Shown: positions 16,811-24,756, counted from the stretch's first letter. The stretch is DNA of 30,158 nucleotides from Patescibacteria group bacterium (GCA_023484365.1 JAMDBA010000048.1:1-30158); one strand, 5' to 3'. Notes: generated by a model not told the origin, from the sequence alone. Made by a program: numbers and translations.

Positions 16811-16950
16811 TCGCGGGTGGCGGCGGGCTTTTGATTCTTTTCCTTGCTTCTCCCTGTCAGTGCGCGGGCAACAATCTTTTACTCCCTCTATTCCATCACA
16901 ATATCTAAATTTTTAATATTGACTTTTTGGATAGACGATTATATTATATT

Positions 16951-17181
16951 ATTAATTCTATCCAAACAGAGGAATACGCCTATTTCGTTAGCCGGTTGCG
17001 GAAAGCTCGTCAAGCAGCAGGATTGACCTAGGTGCGGGTTGCGAAGAAAATAGGTCGTCCGCAATCGCACATATCTAACATTAAATCAGGACGGCAGAGA
17101 GTTGATATTATAGAATTACAAATATTTGCGAAACTTTACGGAAAAGACATTGGATATTTTATTAAAAAAAGCAGGAACTAA
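16951..17181 (+). pseudogene. XRE-family HTH regulator with in-frame TAG
   Basis: The frame reads TEEYAYFVSRLRKARQAAGLT, then TAG (17029-17031), then VRVAKKIGRPQSHISNIKSG and IELQIFAKLYGKDIGYFIKK to TAA 17181. This is the Cro/CI helix-turn-helix family. The stop sits where relatives have Gln (LTQ), so a single CAG to TAG change is the simple explanation. No ATG is found upstream; 16951 is an approximate left limit. It lies 12 nt before a membrane-protein gene it may once have controlled. It could also be sequence error or suppressed, but TAG ends normal genes here. Confidence 0.75.
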
Positions 17182-17193
17182 ATAATTAAAAAC

Positions 17194-17457
17194 ATGGACG
17201 AAGTTAAGAAATCTAAATCATTTTTCCCGAAATCTCCAGTCGTAAAAATTATAATTGGCCTGGTTTTGATAGCCCTTGAAATATTTAATAAAGATTTTGG
17301 ATTTATGCCATTCCCTAGCAATGATAGTGGCGGCAAACTTACAGCATCAGCATTTGGGCAGAATATTGTTCCGACCTTCTTATATGGAATTGCTATCTGG
17401 TCGATATATTTAGGTATAAGACAATATACAGCAAAGAGAAATAAAGAGGTTCAATAA
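17194..17457 (+). CDS. Small membrane protein, 87 aa
   Basis: Two predicted membrane helices: VVKIIIGLVLIALEIF (about 16-31) and FLYGIAIWSIYLGI (about 62-76), joined by a Gly/Ser/Asn loop. Family not recognised. It starts 12 nt after the XRE pseudogene and ends 3 nt before the next gene, so it is part of a small operon. No SD is present; a -10-like TAAATA (17179-17184) lies 9 nt before the ATG. It is inside the direct-repeat block. Confidence 0.7.
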   Translation: MDEVKKSKSFFPKSPVVKIIIGLVLIALEIFNKDFGFMPFPSNDSGGKLTASAFGQNIVPTFLYGIAIWSIYLGIRQYTAKRNKEVQ

Positions 17458-17460
17458 AAA

Positions 17461-18051
17461 ATGGATAAAGAAAATTCCGGAAATAAAAACAAGCTGAAAA
17501 TGGGCCTAATAATTACTGGTTTATTTGTAGCAATTTTTCTGTTCGGCTCTTTTTATAGCACTCAGAAAGCTACCCACGTAGTTCAAACACAATCACAATG
17601 GCAAGAATTTAATTCTGTTATCGGATCTTTTAAAATCCTTTTTCCGACATCCCCTGAAGAGAAGATTCAGGGCGATCAATCTAATGGAATCACTACTTTT
17701 AAAGGTGAGCTCTATTCCAGCGTGCTAAATGATTCAGTAGCATATTTTGTTTCATTTACAGAATACTTAACCAAGATGGACACATCTAATCTCGATGGCA
17801 ATCTAGAAAAAGTCGCGAATGGAATGGCCGCCATCTATCCGGAAAGTAAGTTGACTTCGGCAAATCTGATAGATTTTAACGGACATCGAGGGATAGATTT
17901 TCTTATAAATATCACAAGTGAAAATATGTATATTAAGGGGAGGGCAACGATGGTTGGGCAGCGATTATATGTTATCTATGAAACATATAAAACTGGTAGT
18001 TATAATGACTCCGATTACAACAAATTTATAAATTCCTTCCAGCTCCAATAA
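17461..18051 (+). CDS. Membrane-anchored protein of unknown function, 196 aa
   Basis: A charged N-terminus, one membrane helix (about 15-32, GLIITGLFVAIFLFGSFY) and an outside domain with FNSVIGSFKILFPTSPEEK, a pattern often seen in small exported beta-rich domains of unknown role, ending RATMVGQRLYVIYETYKTGS and FINSFQLQ. Family cannot be named. It begins 3 nt after the 17194 gene and ends 3 nt before the broken 18055 ORF, so the three are one operon. No SD is present. Confidence 0.7.
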   Translation: MDKENSGNKNKLKMGLIITGLFVAIFLFGSFYSTQKATHVVQTQSQWQEFNSVIGSFKILFPTSPEEKIQGDQSNGITTFKGELYSSVLNDSVAYFVSFTEYLTKMDTSNLDGNLEKVANGMAAIYPESKLTSANLIDFNGHRGIDFLINITSENMYIKGRATMVGQRLYVIYETYKTGSYNDSDYNKFINSFQLQ

Positions 18052-18054
18052 AAT

Positions 18055-18252
18055 ATGCAGGAAACAAAGGATGATGACCAAAAAAGAGAAATAAGAGAAA
18101 ACACGAGAAGGCATTTTTTCGAAGAGTTATAAACATATAGAACCGTTGTTAGCGAACTCCAGGTGTTCGATAGAAAATTTTTTGACTTTCGGATTGGCTT
18201 TACCGGTTTTTTGGGAATTATTTTAACCATCATTATTGAATTAGTCGCCTCG
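18055..18252 (+). pseudogene. Broken membrane-protein gene with in-frame TAA
   Basis: ATG 18055 starts a charged helix (DDDQKREIRENTRRHFFEEL), then TAA (18130-18132), then in the same frame TYRTVVSELQVFDRKFFDFR and a hydrophobic helix (FTGFLGIILTIIIELVASFYFF). The frame stays open past the right direct repeat (18234-18252), but downstream sequence looks non-coding and holds a hairpin, so the true end may be lost. The TAA is best read as a nonsense change; the natural protein would be a small membrane protein. The right boundary given is approximate. Confidence 0.5.
18234..18252 (+). repeat. 19-bp direct repeat, right copy
   Basis: TATTGAATTAGTCGCCTCG, 18 of 19 identical to 16742-16760. It lies in the frame of the broken 18055 gene and may mark where a block was inserted or a gene end was lost. 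Confidence 0.65.
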
Positions 18253-18300
18253 TTTTATTTTTTTCTTCATGTTGCGATGAGATGGGCGGCTTGCTGTTTT

Positions 18301-18329
18301 ATCCAGCGCCTTTCGGCAAGGCGCTGGAT
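18301..18329 (+). terminator. 12-bp hairpin, likely terminator
   Basis: ATCCAGCGCCTT pairs perfectly with AAGGCGCTGGAT around TCGGC. The following sequence is TTATATTG, a weak T-run. It separates the direct-repeat block from the HNH-comEC operon promoter. Confidence 0.6.
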
Positions 18330-18334
18330 TTATA

Positions 18335-18364
18335 TTGACGAACTTGGCTTTAGTATCGTAAATT
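18335..18364 (+). promoter_or_regulatory. Leaderless promoter of the HNH-comEC-LTD operon
   Basis: TTGACG (18335-18340), an 18-nt spacer and TAAATT (18359-18364), with 6 nt to ATG 18371. The transcript is expected to begin at the start codon. Confidence 0.65.
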
Positions 18365-18370
18365 ATCTAT

Positions 18371-18982
18371 ATGAATTCGCCTCGGCAAATAGCCTTGCTT
18401 TTCCTAATTCTTTTTGCCGGCGTCGCGGCTTATCTTTATTTTCCCCGTCATTTTTACCAGGAAGCGATGGCGAATCAGCTGGCGAGCTTGCTCTCCGGTC
18501 AGCCAAAAGCGATAGACTTGCGTATAAAGTCTGCGGATTGCCAATATAACGGAGCGTTGCCTGATCACGCCTGCACGCCGGGAGAGGTTTTTCGAAATGC
18601 AACCACCGGCCAAATTTGTGTTTCCGGATACACCAAAACGGTTCGCAATGTTTCAACTAAATTAAGAAAATCGGTTTTTGCCGAATATGGATTGCCTTAT
18701 CCGCAGCCTTACGGCGCCTATGAGGTTGATCATTTAATTCCTTTAGCTTTGGGTGGCGACAATAACATCGCGAACTTATTTCCTCAGCCCGCCAAGCCCG
18801 AGCCTGGCTTCCGCGAGAAGGATGTTGTTGAGATTTATCTCCATAACGAGGTGTGCGCCGGGAACATTTCTTTAAACAACGCCCAGGGCGAAATAGCCGA
18901 TAACTGGCTGGAGGTTTATAATAATCTTACGCCGGATCAGATAGCGTTAATTAAATCGCAGTATAAAAATTGGTCGGAATAA
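18371..18982 (+). CDS. Membrane-anchored/secreted HNH nuclease
   Basis: A 203-aa protein. An N-terminal membrane helix or signal (about 7-24, IALLFLILFAGVAAYLYF) precedes an exported domain with paired cysteines (C57, C68, C83, C162). The nuclease core is YEVDHLIPLALGGDNNIANL (117-136), with D120-H121 and a following Asn, and FREKDVVEIYLHNEVC, the EKD..E helix of this HNH subgroup. It would cut DNA outside the membrane. It ends 8 nt before the comEC start, so the two are one operon; by analogy with EndA-type nucleases it may trim DNA for uptake. That link is inferred. Leaderless promoter, no SD. Confidence 0.83.
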   Translation: MNSPRQIALLFLILFAGVAAYLYFPRHFYQEAMANQLASLLSGQPKAIDLRIKSADCQYNGALPDHACTPGEVFRNATTGQICVSGYTKTVRNVSTKLRKSVFAEYGLPYPQPYGAYEVDHLIPLALGGDNNIANLFPQPAKPEPGFREKDVVEIYLHNEVCAGNISLNNAQGEIADNWLEVYNNLTPDQIALIKSQYKNWSE

Positions 18983-18990
18983 AATTTTTT

Positions 18991-20436
18991 ATGGCTCCGC
19001 ATCTTATATTTTTTTTAAGCGTTCTGGCTTTTTTGTCGGGGATTACTTTTGCGAGTATCGGATTGCCGTTTTTATTTATAATTATTCCCGCGGCGGTTTT
19101 GTTCGCGGCTTTGTTTTATTTTGGCGCCGGATCAAAGATTTCAGTTTTAGCCGCCGCCATTCTAATTATGGGGAGCCTTTATTATTTTTGGACCGATTAT
19201 AATTATCAAGGCTTGATGGCGCAGCTGCCTCCAAAAGGAGAAATACAAGGAGTGATTATCAGCGCGCCTAAAATTCAGGATGGCGGTCAGTCTTTTTATC
19301 TTAAAACTACCGCCGGAAAAATTTTAATTGAAACCGTCGCCGGACAGCTTTATTCCTACGGCGACTCGCTGTCGGTTGAGGGCGCCATCAAAACTCCTCC
19401 TCAAAGTTATTATGGAAAATACCTAGCAAAAGAAGGTGTCGTCGGGATAATAAATAATCCGCGCGTCAATTTCATTTCTTCCGGCGGCGGCAGCAAAATT
19501 ATTGTTTTGCTTTTAAGGATGAGAGGCGCTGTTGTTAATTCGTTTAAAAAACTACTTTCTCCGCAAGAGGCGTCTTTTCTAGCCGGTATAACATTAGGGA
19601 TTAACAGCGAGATTCCCAAGGAGTTTTCGCAAAATCTTTCTTCAAGCGGCCTGCGTTATCTTACGGCTACAGACGGCCTTCACATGGCGATCGTAATTTT
19701 TATAATTTCTGTAATATTTTTATACACGCTTCCGCGTCGCTACGCTTTTATTTTAACCTTTATTTTTGTTTGCCTTTTTACCGCTCTAACCGGATTTAGC
19801 GTTTCGGCGGTTAGGGCTTCTTTAATGGCTTTTGTTGCCGCTTTAGCAAAAGAAAACGGGCGTTTGTATACGCCGCGCAACGCCTTAGCTTTAGCGGCGC
19901 TGATTTTAATTTTATTTAATCCGAAAATTTTGGTTTTTGACGTCGGCTTTCAGCTTTCTTTCTTAGCTGTCGTTTCTATAATTTATTTTATGCCGGTTGT
20001 GCGTTATTTATTAAGGTTAGATGATTCCCCGGGATTTTTAAAATGGAAAGAATCACTATTAATCACTGTTTCCGCCCAATTAATGACGGCGCCAATACTT
20101 ATAACTCAATTTCATAATTTTTCGCTATTAGGATTTATCGCTAGCGTATCAGCTTTAGTTGTCGTCCCTTATATTATCGGATTGGGGCTTTTGATGGGCT
20201 TTCTTTATTTCGTGTTTATCCCTTTCGCTTCTGTTATCAGTTTAATAGTGGCGCCGCTAATGGATTATCTTATTTTTATAGTTAATACTTTTGCTAAATT
20301 CGCGGTTAAATTTAATCCCGATTTGGGGTTTGTCGGTATGGCGGTCTATTATGGAATTATAGTTTTGTTGATGTATAAATTTTATCAGCAGCGGGACAAA
20401 AAACTGTCGCTTAAAACAATTAATGATGAAAAATAA
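18991..20436 (+). CDS. comEC: ComEC/Rec2-type DNA uptake channel
   Basis: A 482-aa polytopic membrane protein. It has an N-terminal membrane pair, an OB-like outside domain (LPPKGEIQGVIISAPK ... GDSLSVEGAI) and the Competence domain: FLAGITLGINSEIPKEF, SSSGLRYLTATDGLHMAIV, FTALTGFSVSAVRASLMAF and VFDVGFQLSFLAVVSI. In most relatives the core motif reads AxSGLH; here it is ATDGLH. The C-terminal metallo-beta-lactamase domain found in long ComEC proteins is absent, as in many CPR forms. ATG 18991 is preferred to an upstream in-frame TTG. It follows the HNH gene by 8 nt and overlaps the LTD gene by 14 nt, so translation is coupled. Role: carries single-stranded DNA across the membrane. Confidence 0.93.
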   Translation: MAPHLIFFLSVLAFLSGITFASIGLPFLFIIIPAAVLFAALFYFGAGSKISVLAAAILIMGSLYYFWTDYNYQGLMAQLPPKGEIQGVIISAPKIQDGGQSFYLKTTAGKILIETVAGQLYSYGDSLSVEGAIKTPPQSYYGKYLAKEGVVGIINNPRVNFISSGGGSKIIVLLLRMRGAVVNSFKKLLSPQEASFLAGITLGINSEIPKEFSQNLSSSGLRYLTATDGLHMAIVIFIISVIFLYTLPRRYAFILTFIFVCLFTALTGFSVSAVRASLMAFVAALAKENGRLYTPRNALALAALILILFNPKILVFDVGFQLSFLAVVSIIYFMPVVRYLLRLDDSPGFLKWKESLLITVSAQLMTAPILITQFHNFSLLGFIASVSALVVVPYIIGLGLLMGFLYFVFIPFASVISLIVAPLMDYLIFIVNTFAKFAVKFNPDLGFVGMAVYYGIIVLLMYKFYQQRDKKLSLKTINDEK

Positions 20437-21706
20437 TTTTAAATTGGTAATCGGTGGCGCGGCGGTAGCGCTTGCCCTTATCGCTATTAGTATCGTTCAA
20501 AAAAACCAGAGCGCCTCCGGTTTTCTGGCTTTTCTTAAAAATGGCAAATTAGATATTTCCTCATCGTCTACTTCAAGCGTTATCGCTAATAATAAAAATC
20601 AGCCAGCATCTGATTTCGCTTTTAGCCAGCCATGCGTTTTTAATCCTTTAGCCAATCCGGATATGAATAAAGTTGTTTTTAAAGAAATCGCCTGGGCGGG
20701 CGACAAAGACGGCGCTTCAAACGAATGGCTTTCTTTTAAAAAGATTTCCGGCGGCAGTATTGATGTTTCCGGTTATCAGATTATTAATCAAAATAATAAA
20801 ATACAAATTATTTTGCCTCCGAAAACATTTTTGACGGACAGCGATCCCGTTTACGTAGTGGCGCGAAATAATAATATTTCCGGCGTTAATCCTGATTTGA
20901 TTTTTTCCGGCGCCATCAAAAACAGCAATGAAGGACTTGAATTATTTGACGGGGATTGCCGCCTTTTGGATGAAGTTTCCGCCAATCCGGACTGGCCAGC
21001 TGGAAAAGCTGCGCCGGATTATTTGCCTGCGGAACGCGCCGCCGATCTTTCCTGGTATACTTACGGCGAGGAACCGACATCTAATAATTCAGCGCCGCTC
21101 ATAGCAATAAGTTCTTCTTCGCTGATCAGCGGTGTTTCATCGCAAGATAATAATTCGTCTTCTTTGGCGGCGATAACGCCAACTTCTTCTCCGGTTATTT
21201 TAGCAGAGCCGCAGCTGGTTGCTTCAACTTCAAGCATCAGCCAGCCGTCGGTTTTGCCAAGCGGCTCGCCGGCAAAAGTTTTGATAAGTGAAATTATGGC
21301 GGGCGCGGAAGGGAACAGCAGTTATGAATTTATTGAACTTTATAACGCCGGTTCGCAGGCAGCCGATCTTACCGGGTGGGCAATTAAAAAGAAAAGTTCC
21401 AGCGGCAAGGAATCTACGTTGGTGGTTTCTTCACGTTTTGAGGGCGCGGTTGTTCCGGCTGGCGGCTATTTGCTTTTGGCTAACGGAAGCGGTTACACGG
21501 GCGCGGTATCGGCCGATTTGCTCTGGCCTTCTTCTTACACTCTGGCTTATACCAATAACGGCCTAACTCTATATAACCAAAACGGGGAAGCGGCCGACGC
21601 TATAAGCTGGAGCAATATTCCGGCGGGCAAAAGTTTCTCTCGTGTTTCCTGGAATGGGAGTAATTTTATAGTTACCGATCCGACGCCTCAAAATTCTTCA
21701 AGTTAA
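20423..21706 (+). CDS. Exported protein with two lamin-tail (LTD) domains
   Basis: A 427-aa exported protein. A membrane anchor (about 7-24) precedes LTD domain 1 (about 70-190: VVFKEIAWAGDKDGASNEWL, SGYQIINQNNKIQIILPP) and a Ser/Thr/Pro-rich linker (about 220-285). LTD domain 2 follows (about 287-420: VLISEIMAGAEGNSSYEFIEL, LTGWAIKKKS, VVPAGGYLLLANGSGY). LTD domains are immunoglobulin-like and are often found with exported nucleases and DNA-binding proteins in bacteria. It overlaps comEC by 14 nt (ATG 20423 or 20426), so it is likely to act with ComEC at the cell surface, possibly binding DNA; this is inference. Confidence 0.88.
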   Translation: MMKNNFKLVIGGAAVALALIAISIVQKNQSASGFLAFLKNGKLDISSSSTSSVIANNKNQPASDFAFSQPCVFNPLANPDMNKVVFKEIAWAGDKDGASNEWLSFKKISGGSIDVSGYQIINQNNKIQIILPPKTFLTDSDPVYVVARNNNISGVNPDLIFSGAIKNSNEGLELFDGDCRLLDEVSANPDWPAGKAAPDYLPAERAADLSWYTYGEEPTSNNSAPLIAISSSSLISGVSSQDNNSSSLAAITPTSSPVILAEPQLVASTSSISQPSVLPSGSPAKVLISEIMAGAEGNSSYEFIELYNAGSQAADLTGWAIKKKSSSGKESTLVVSSRFEGAVVPAGGYLLLANGSGYTGAVSADLLWPSSYTLAYTNNGLTLYNQNGEAADAISWSNIPAGKSFSRVSWNGSNFIVTDPTPQNSSS

Positions 21707-21721
21707 TCGGCGTCTGTTTTA

Positions 21722-21750
21722 TTGACGTTATAAAGTTTATTAATTATATT
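21722..21750 (+). promoter_or_regulatory. Promoter of the exonuclease-like gene
   Basis: TTGACG (21722-21727), a 17-nt spacer and TATATT (21745-21750). The leader is about 27 nt with SD AAGGAG before ATG 21784. Confidence 0.7.
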
Positions 21751-21783
21751 CTAATCAGCTGTTTGTTCTTATAAGGAGCCAAT

Positions 21784-22332
21784 ATGGAAGAAATGGAACT
21801 TCTTAGCAGATCTATTGCTATAACCGACGTGGAAACTACCGGTCTAGATCCGCATATTCACGAAATCGTGGAAATCGGCTTGCTGTTAATAAACCAGCGG
21901 ACTTTTAAGGTTATAGATATGCTTGACATCAAAGTGCGGCCTAAGCATCTAGAGACGGCGTCTGAATACGCTTTGAATCTTAACGGTTACAGAGATGTTG
22001 ATTGGCTTGGCGCAATGAGCCTTCGGGAAGCAATGGCGATTTACGGCCGTAAAACCAAAAATGCCATCTTTTGCGCTCATAATACAACATTTGACTGGTC
22101 TTTCGTTTCAAAAGCGCTAAAGGAAACAGAAGTGGAAAATTTGATGGATTACCATCGTGTTGATCTTTTCACGATGGCGTGGCTGAAACTTAAGGATTCC
22201 GGCCTTAAGAAATTCCATATGAACGAAGTGGCGAAATATCTCGGCATCCCAGAAGAGCCGATGCCTCACCGGGCAATCAGAGGTGTAATGGTTGAATACG
22301 AGATTTATAAGAAATTATCGGAGATTAAATAA
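21784..22332 (+). CDS. DEDDh 3'-5' exonuclease-like protein lacking the last Asp
   Basis: A 182-aa DnaQ-fold protein. ExoI: D15 and E17 in TDVETTGLD. ExoII: D104 in HNTTFDWSF. ExoIII: H162 in PHRAIRG, but the catalytic Asp expected five residues after this His is G167 (GGT, one base from GAT). The other three acidic residues and the His are intact. Family members proofread DNA or degrade single strands and RNA; this one may be weakened or use its fold for binding. It is short, with no polymerase fused. Leadered gene: own promoter, SD AAGGAG 6 nt before ATG, and strong terminator. Confidence 0.88.
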   Translation: MEEMELLSRSIAITDVETTGLDPHIHEIVEIGLLLINQRTFKVIDMLDIKVRPKHLETASEYALNLNGYRDVDWLGAMSLREAMAIYGRKTKNAIFCAHNTTFDWSFVSKALKETEVENLMDYHRVDLFTMAWLKLKDSGLKKFHMNEVAKYLGIPEEPMPHRAIRGVMVEYEIYKKLSEIK

Positions 22333-22334
22333 GC

Positions 22335-22360
22335 AAAGGCGGGGTACCCCGCCTTTTTTT
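22335..22360 (+). terminator. Intrinsic terminator of the exonuclease-like gene
   Basis: AAAGGCGGG and CCCGCCTTT pair around GTAC, followed by a run of T. It starts 3 nt after the stop codon. Confidence 0.92.
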
Positions 22361-22392
22361 CGTGTTTTTGCGATTATGCTATTATTAAATTG

Positions 22393-23691
22393 ATGGACGA
22401 TGACAAGAAACTTTGCGCTTGGGTTGTTGCCGTCAGTATGGGCTACGGTCACCAAAGAACGGCCTACCCTCTAAAATATCTGGCGCCGAACGGTGTTTTT
22501 ATTAATGCCAACGATTACGAGGGGATGCCAGAACTGGACCGCTCAAGATGGGAAAGCGTCAGGAAATTTTACGAATTTATTTCCCGCCTTAAATTTTCGT
22601 CCTGGTTGGGAGCTTTAACTTTTTCAATATTTGATCATTTTCAGAAAATTATCAGTTTCTACCCGAAGGTTAAAAATGAAAGAACAACTTTTGACTTGCG
22701 GCAAATTTTTAAATGGCTTAAAGACGGATGGGGCAAGGATTTAATTGATAAATTAGCAAAAAATCCTCTGCCGTTTATCGCCACTTTTTCGGTGCCGGCG
22801 TTTATGGCGGAATATTTTAATTACCCGGGAGAAATTTATTGTGTTGTCTCCGATACTGACGTCGCCAGGCCGTGGGTTGCGTTAAATCCGGAAAAAAGCA
22901 GGATAAAATATCTGGCGCCAACCAAAAGAGTGGCAGAACGCTTAAAGCTTTACGGCGTTAAAGAAGGTAATATATTTTTGACCGGCTATCCTTTACCAAA
23001 GGAAAATATCGGCGATAATCTGGAGATAGTTAAATCTGATTTGAGTGAAAGACTTCTTAATCTGGATCCGAAAGGGAGCTACTCGCGTTATTTTTTGCCT
23101 CTTATTCAAAGCTATATTGGCAAGCAACTTTCAAAACCGGGGCATATTCTAACGCTTCTGCTTTCAATCGGCGGCGCCGGCGCTCAAAAGGAGATGGCTA
23201 TTCAAATCGTTGTCAGTCTTAAGAAAAAAATAAAAAACAAAGAAATCCGTCTGATGCTTTCCGCCGGCGCCAGGGAAGAAGTTAAAAATTATTTTGAAAA
23301 CGAAATAAGGAGTGTTGGTCTGGAAAGAGAATTAAATAAGGGGGTTTTCATAATTTCGGCTGATAACCTTGATGATTATTTTAAAAAATTTAACATAGCG
23401 CTTCGGACAACCGATATTTTGTGGACAAAACCGAGCGAGCTTTCTTTCTATTGCGCGCTTGGTATTCCGATAATTATCGCTCCGCCGATAGGTTCGCAAG
23501 AGGATTTTAACCGAGAATGGATTTTAAGGCTGGGAACGGGCATTGACCAGAAAGACCTTAATTACATTGATCAGTGGCTTTTTGACCTTTTGGACGACGG
23601 CTGGTTTGCCGGCGCGGCTATGCACGGTTACATAGAAGCGGAAAAACGAGGTGTTTTTAATATTGAAAAAATAGTTTGTAATAAAGAATGA
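22393..23691 (+). CDS. GT-B fold glycosyltransferase-like protein
   Basis: A 432-aa soluble protein resembling MurG/MGDG-synthase-type (GT28) enzymes. The N-terminal VVAVSMGYGHQRTAYPL is the glycine-rich acceptor loop; the middle has FIATFSVPAFMAEYF and IYCVVSDTDVARPW; the C-terminal domain has LLLSIGGAGAQKEMA, KPSELSFYCALGIPIIIAPPIGSQEDFN, typical of the nucleotide-sugar site. Donor and acceptor are unknown. Start ATG 22393 is chosen over an adjacent TTG (22390). An extended -10 TGCTATTAT ends 7 nt before it, so the mRNA is predicted leaderless. Its stop overlaps the next start (ATGA), coupling it to the glycosidase-like gene. Confidence 0.8.
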   Translation: MDDDKKLCAWVVAVSMGYGHQRTAYPLKYLAPNGVFINANDYEGMPELDRSRWESVRKFYEFISRLKFSSWLGALTFSIFDHFQKIISFYPKVKNERTTFDLRQIFKWLKDGWGKDLIDKLAKNPLPFIATFSVPAFMAEYFNYPGEIYCVVSDTDVARPWVALNPEKSRIKYLAPTKRVAERLKLYGVKEGNIFLTGYPLPKENIGDNLEIVKSDLSERLLNLDPKGSYSRYFLPLIQSYIGKQLSKPGHILTLLLSIGGAGAQKEMAIQIVVSLKKKIKNKEIRLMLSAGAREEVKNYFENEIRSVGLERELNKGVFIISADNLDDYFKKFNIALRTTDILWTKPSELSFYCALGIPIIIAPPIGSQEDFNREWILRLGTGIDQKDLNYIDQWLFDLLDDGWFAGAAMHGYIEAEKRGVFNIEKIVCNKE

Positions 23692-24689
23692 AAATTTTAA
23701 AATACTTACTCTTTGCCGCGCTGGTTCTAGTTGTTGTTTACGCATTAAGCTGGCAGATAAACTTAAGTGATGGCGCGCCAAATTGGGGCGTGACTTTCAG
23801 CGAAGTTTACGCCAAAGAATTAAATTTGGACTGGAGAGCGGCTTATTTGGCGGTTTTGGATGATTTGGCGCCTAAAAATCTTCGGCTAATAGCTTATTGG
23901 CAGGACATTGAACCTCAAAAAGGAAAATATGATTTTAGCGATTTGGATTGGCAGGTTGGCGAAGCTCAAAAAAGAGGCGATAACGTTATTTTGGCTATCG
24001 GCAGGCGCGTCCCTCGGTGGCCGGAATGTTATACGCCTGATTGGGCGAAAAAGCTGAACGAGACGGATCAAGAAAAAGAAATTTTAAATTATTTAACGGC
24101 TGTTATTAATCATTATAAAAATTTTCCATCAATCAAGACCTGGCAGGTTGAGAACGAGCCACTTTTTGGAATTTTCGGAAACTGTCCGCCGCCTAACGAA
24201 AATTTTTTAAAAAAAGAAATAAGCCTGGTTTCTTCACTTGATTCTTCGCGTCAGATTATGATAACAGACAGCGGCGAGTTAAGCTCTTGGCTGCAAACGG
24301 CGCCGCTGACCAAAGTTTTAGGGATTAGTTTATACCGCATAGTCTGGAGTCCGCAAATCGGCTGGTGGAAGCATCTTTATCCGCCGGTTTATTATTTCTT
24401 GCACGCCAAACTTGTCAGTCTTCTTTTTAAAACACAGGTTATTATTTCCGAGCTTCAGGCGGAGCCTTGGGCGCAAAACAACAAATTCATAACACAAATA
24501 CCGTTTAACGAACAAACGGCGCATTTTACTCCGTCAGATTTAAAAAATAATTTGATATTTGCTCAAAAAACAGGTATTAAAGATATTTATATCTGGGGCG
24601 TGGAGTGGTGGTATTACAGGAAAATAAACGGCGATAATTCTTACTGGCAAGTTGGCAAAGACGTTATTAATTCCGGCAGCGCGCTTTAA
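23688..24689 (+). CDS. Clan GH-A glycoside hydrolase-like protein
   Basis: A 333-aa protein with an N-terminal signal-anchor (about 5-20) and a TIM-barrel of the cellulase/beta-galactosidase clan. Strand 1 region is NWGVTFSEVYAKEL, then LRLIAYWQDIEPQKGKYDFSDLD. WQVENEP gives acid/base E157, and VIISELQAEPW gives the likely nucleophile E255. GVEWWYYRKINGD closes the barrel. It would cleave glycans outside the membrane. It overlaps the GT-B gene by ATGA, so synthesis and trimming of one surface glycan is a fair guess. Substrate is unknown. Confidence 0.85.
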   Translation: MKILKYLLFAALVLVVVYALSWQINLSDGAPNWGVTFSEVYAKELNLDWRAAYLAVLDDLAPKNLRLIAYWQDIEPQKGKYDFSDLDWQVGEAQKRGDNVILAIGRRVPRWPECYTPDWAKKLNETDQEKEILNYLTAVINHYKNFPSIKTWQVENEPLFGIFGNCPPPNENFLKKEISLVSSLDSSRQIMITDSGELSSWLQTAPLTKVLGISLYRIVWSPQIGWWKHLYPPVYYFLHAKLVSLLFKTQVIISELQAEPWAQNNKFITQIPFNEQTAHFTPSDLKNNLIFAQKTGIKDIYIWGVEWWYYRKINGDNSYWQVGKDVINSGSAL

Positions 24690-24695
24690 TTTGTA

Positions 24696-24724
24696 TTGAT
24701 ATTTTGTAAAAAACGGGCTATAAT
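24696..24724 (+). promoter_or_regulatory. Promoter of the 24757 gene
   Basis: TTGATA (24696-24701), a 17-nt spacer and TATAAT (24719-24724). The leader is about 26 nt with SD GGAGG. Confidence 0.78.
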
Positions 24725-24756
24725 ATTATTAGCTTTTTAATTTTGGAGGCGGCTCT

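Noticed and set aside
16844..17026. 60-codon plus-strand ORF before the XRE frame
   Set aside because: It ends inside the XRE coding sequence in another frame and shows no protein-like features.
13685..17031. Stop-codon reassignment (TAA or TAG read as amino acid)
   Set aside because: TAA, TAG and TGA all end intact, well-recognised genes in the window; only single lesions are seen in three genes.
18163..18656. Overlapping long frames on both strands around the HNH gene
   Set aside because: Arg/Ser-rich shadows of the HNH coding sequence; the HNH motifs lie in the 18371 frame.
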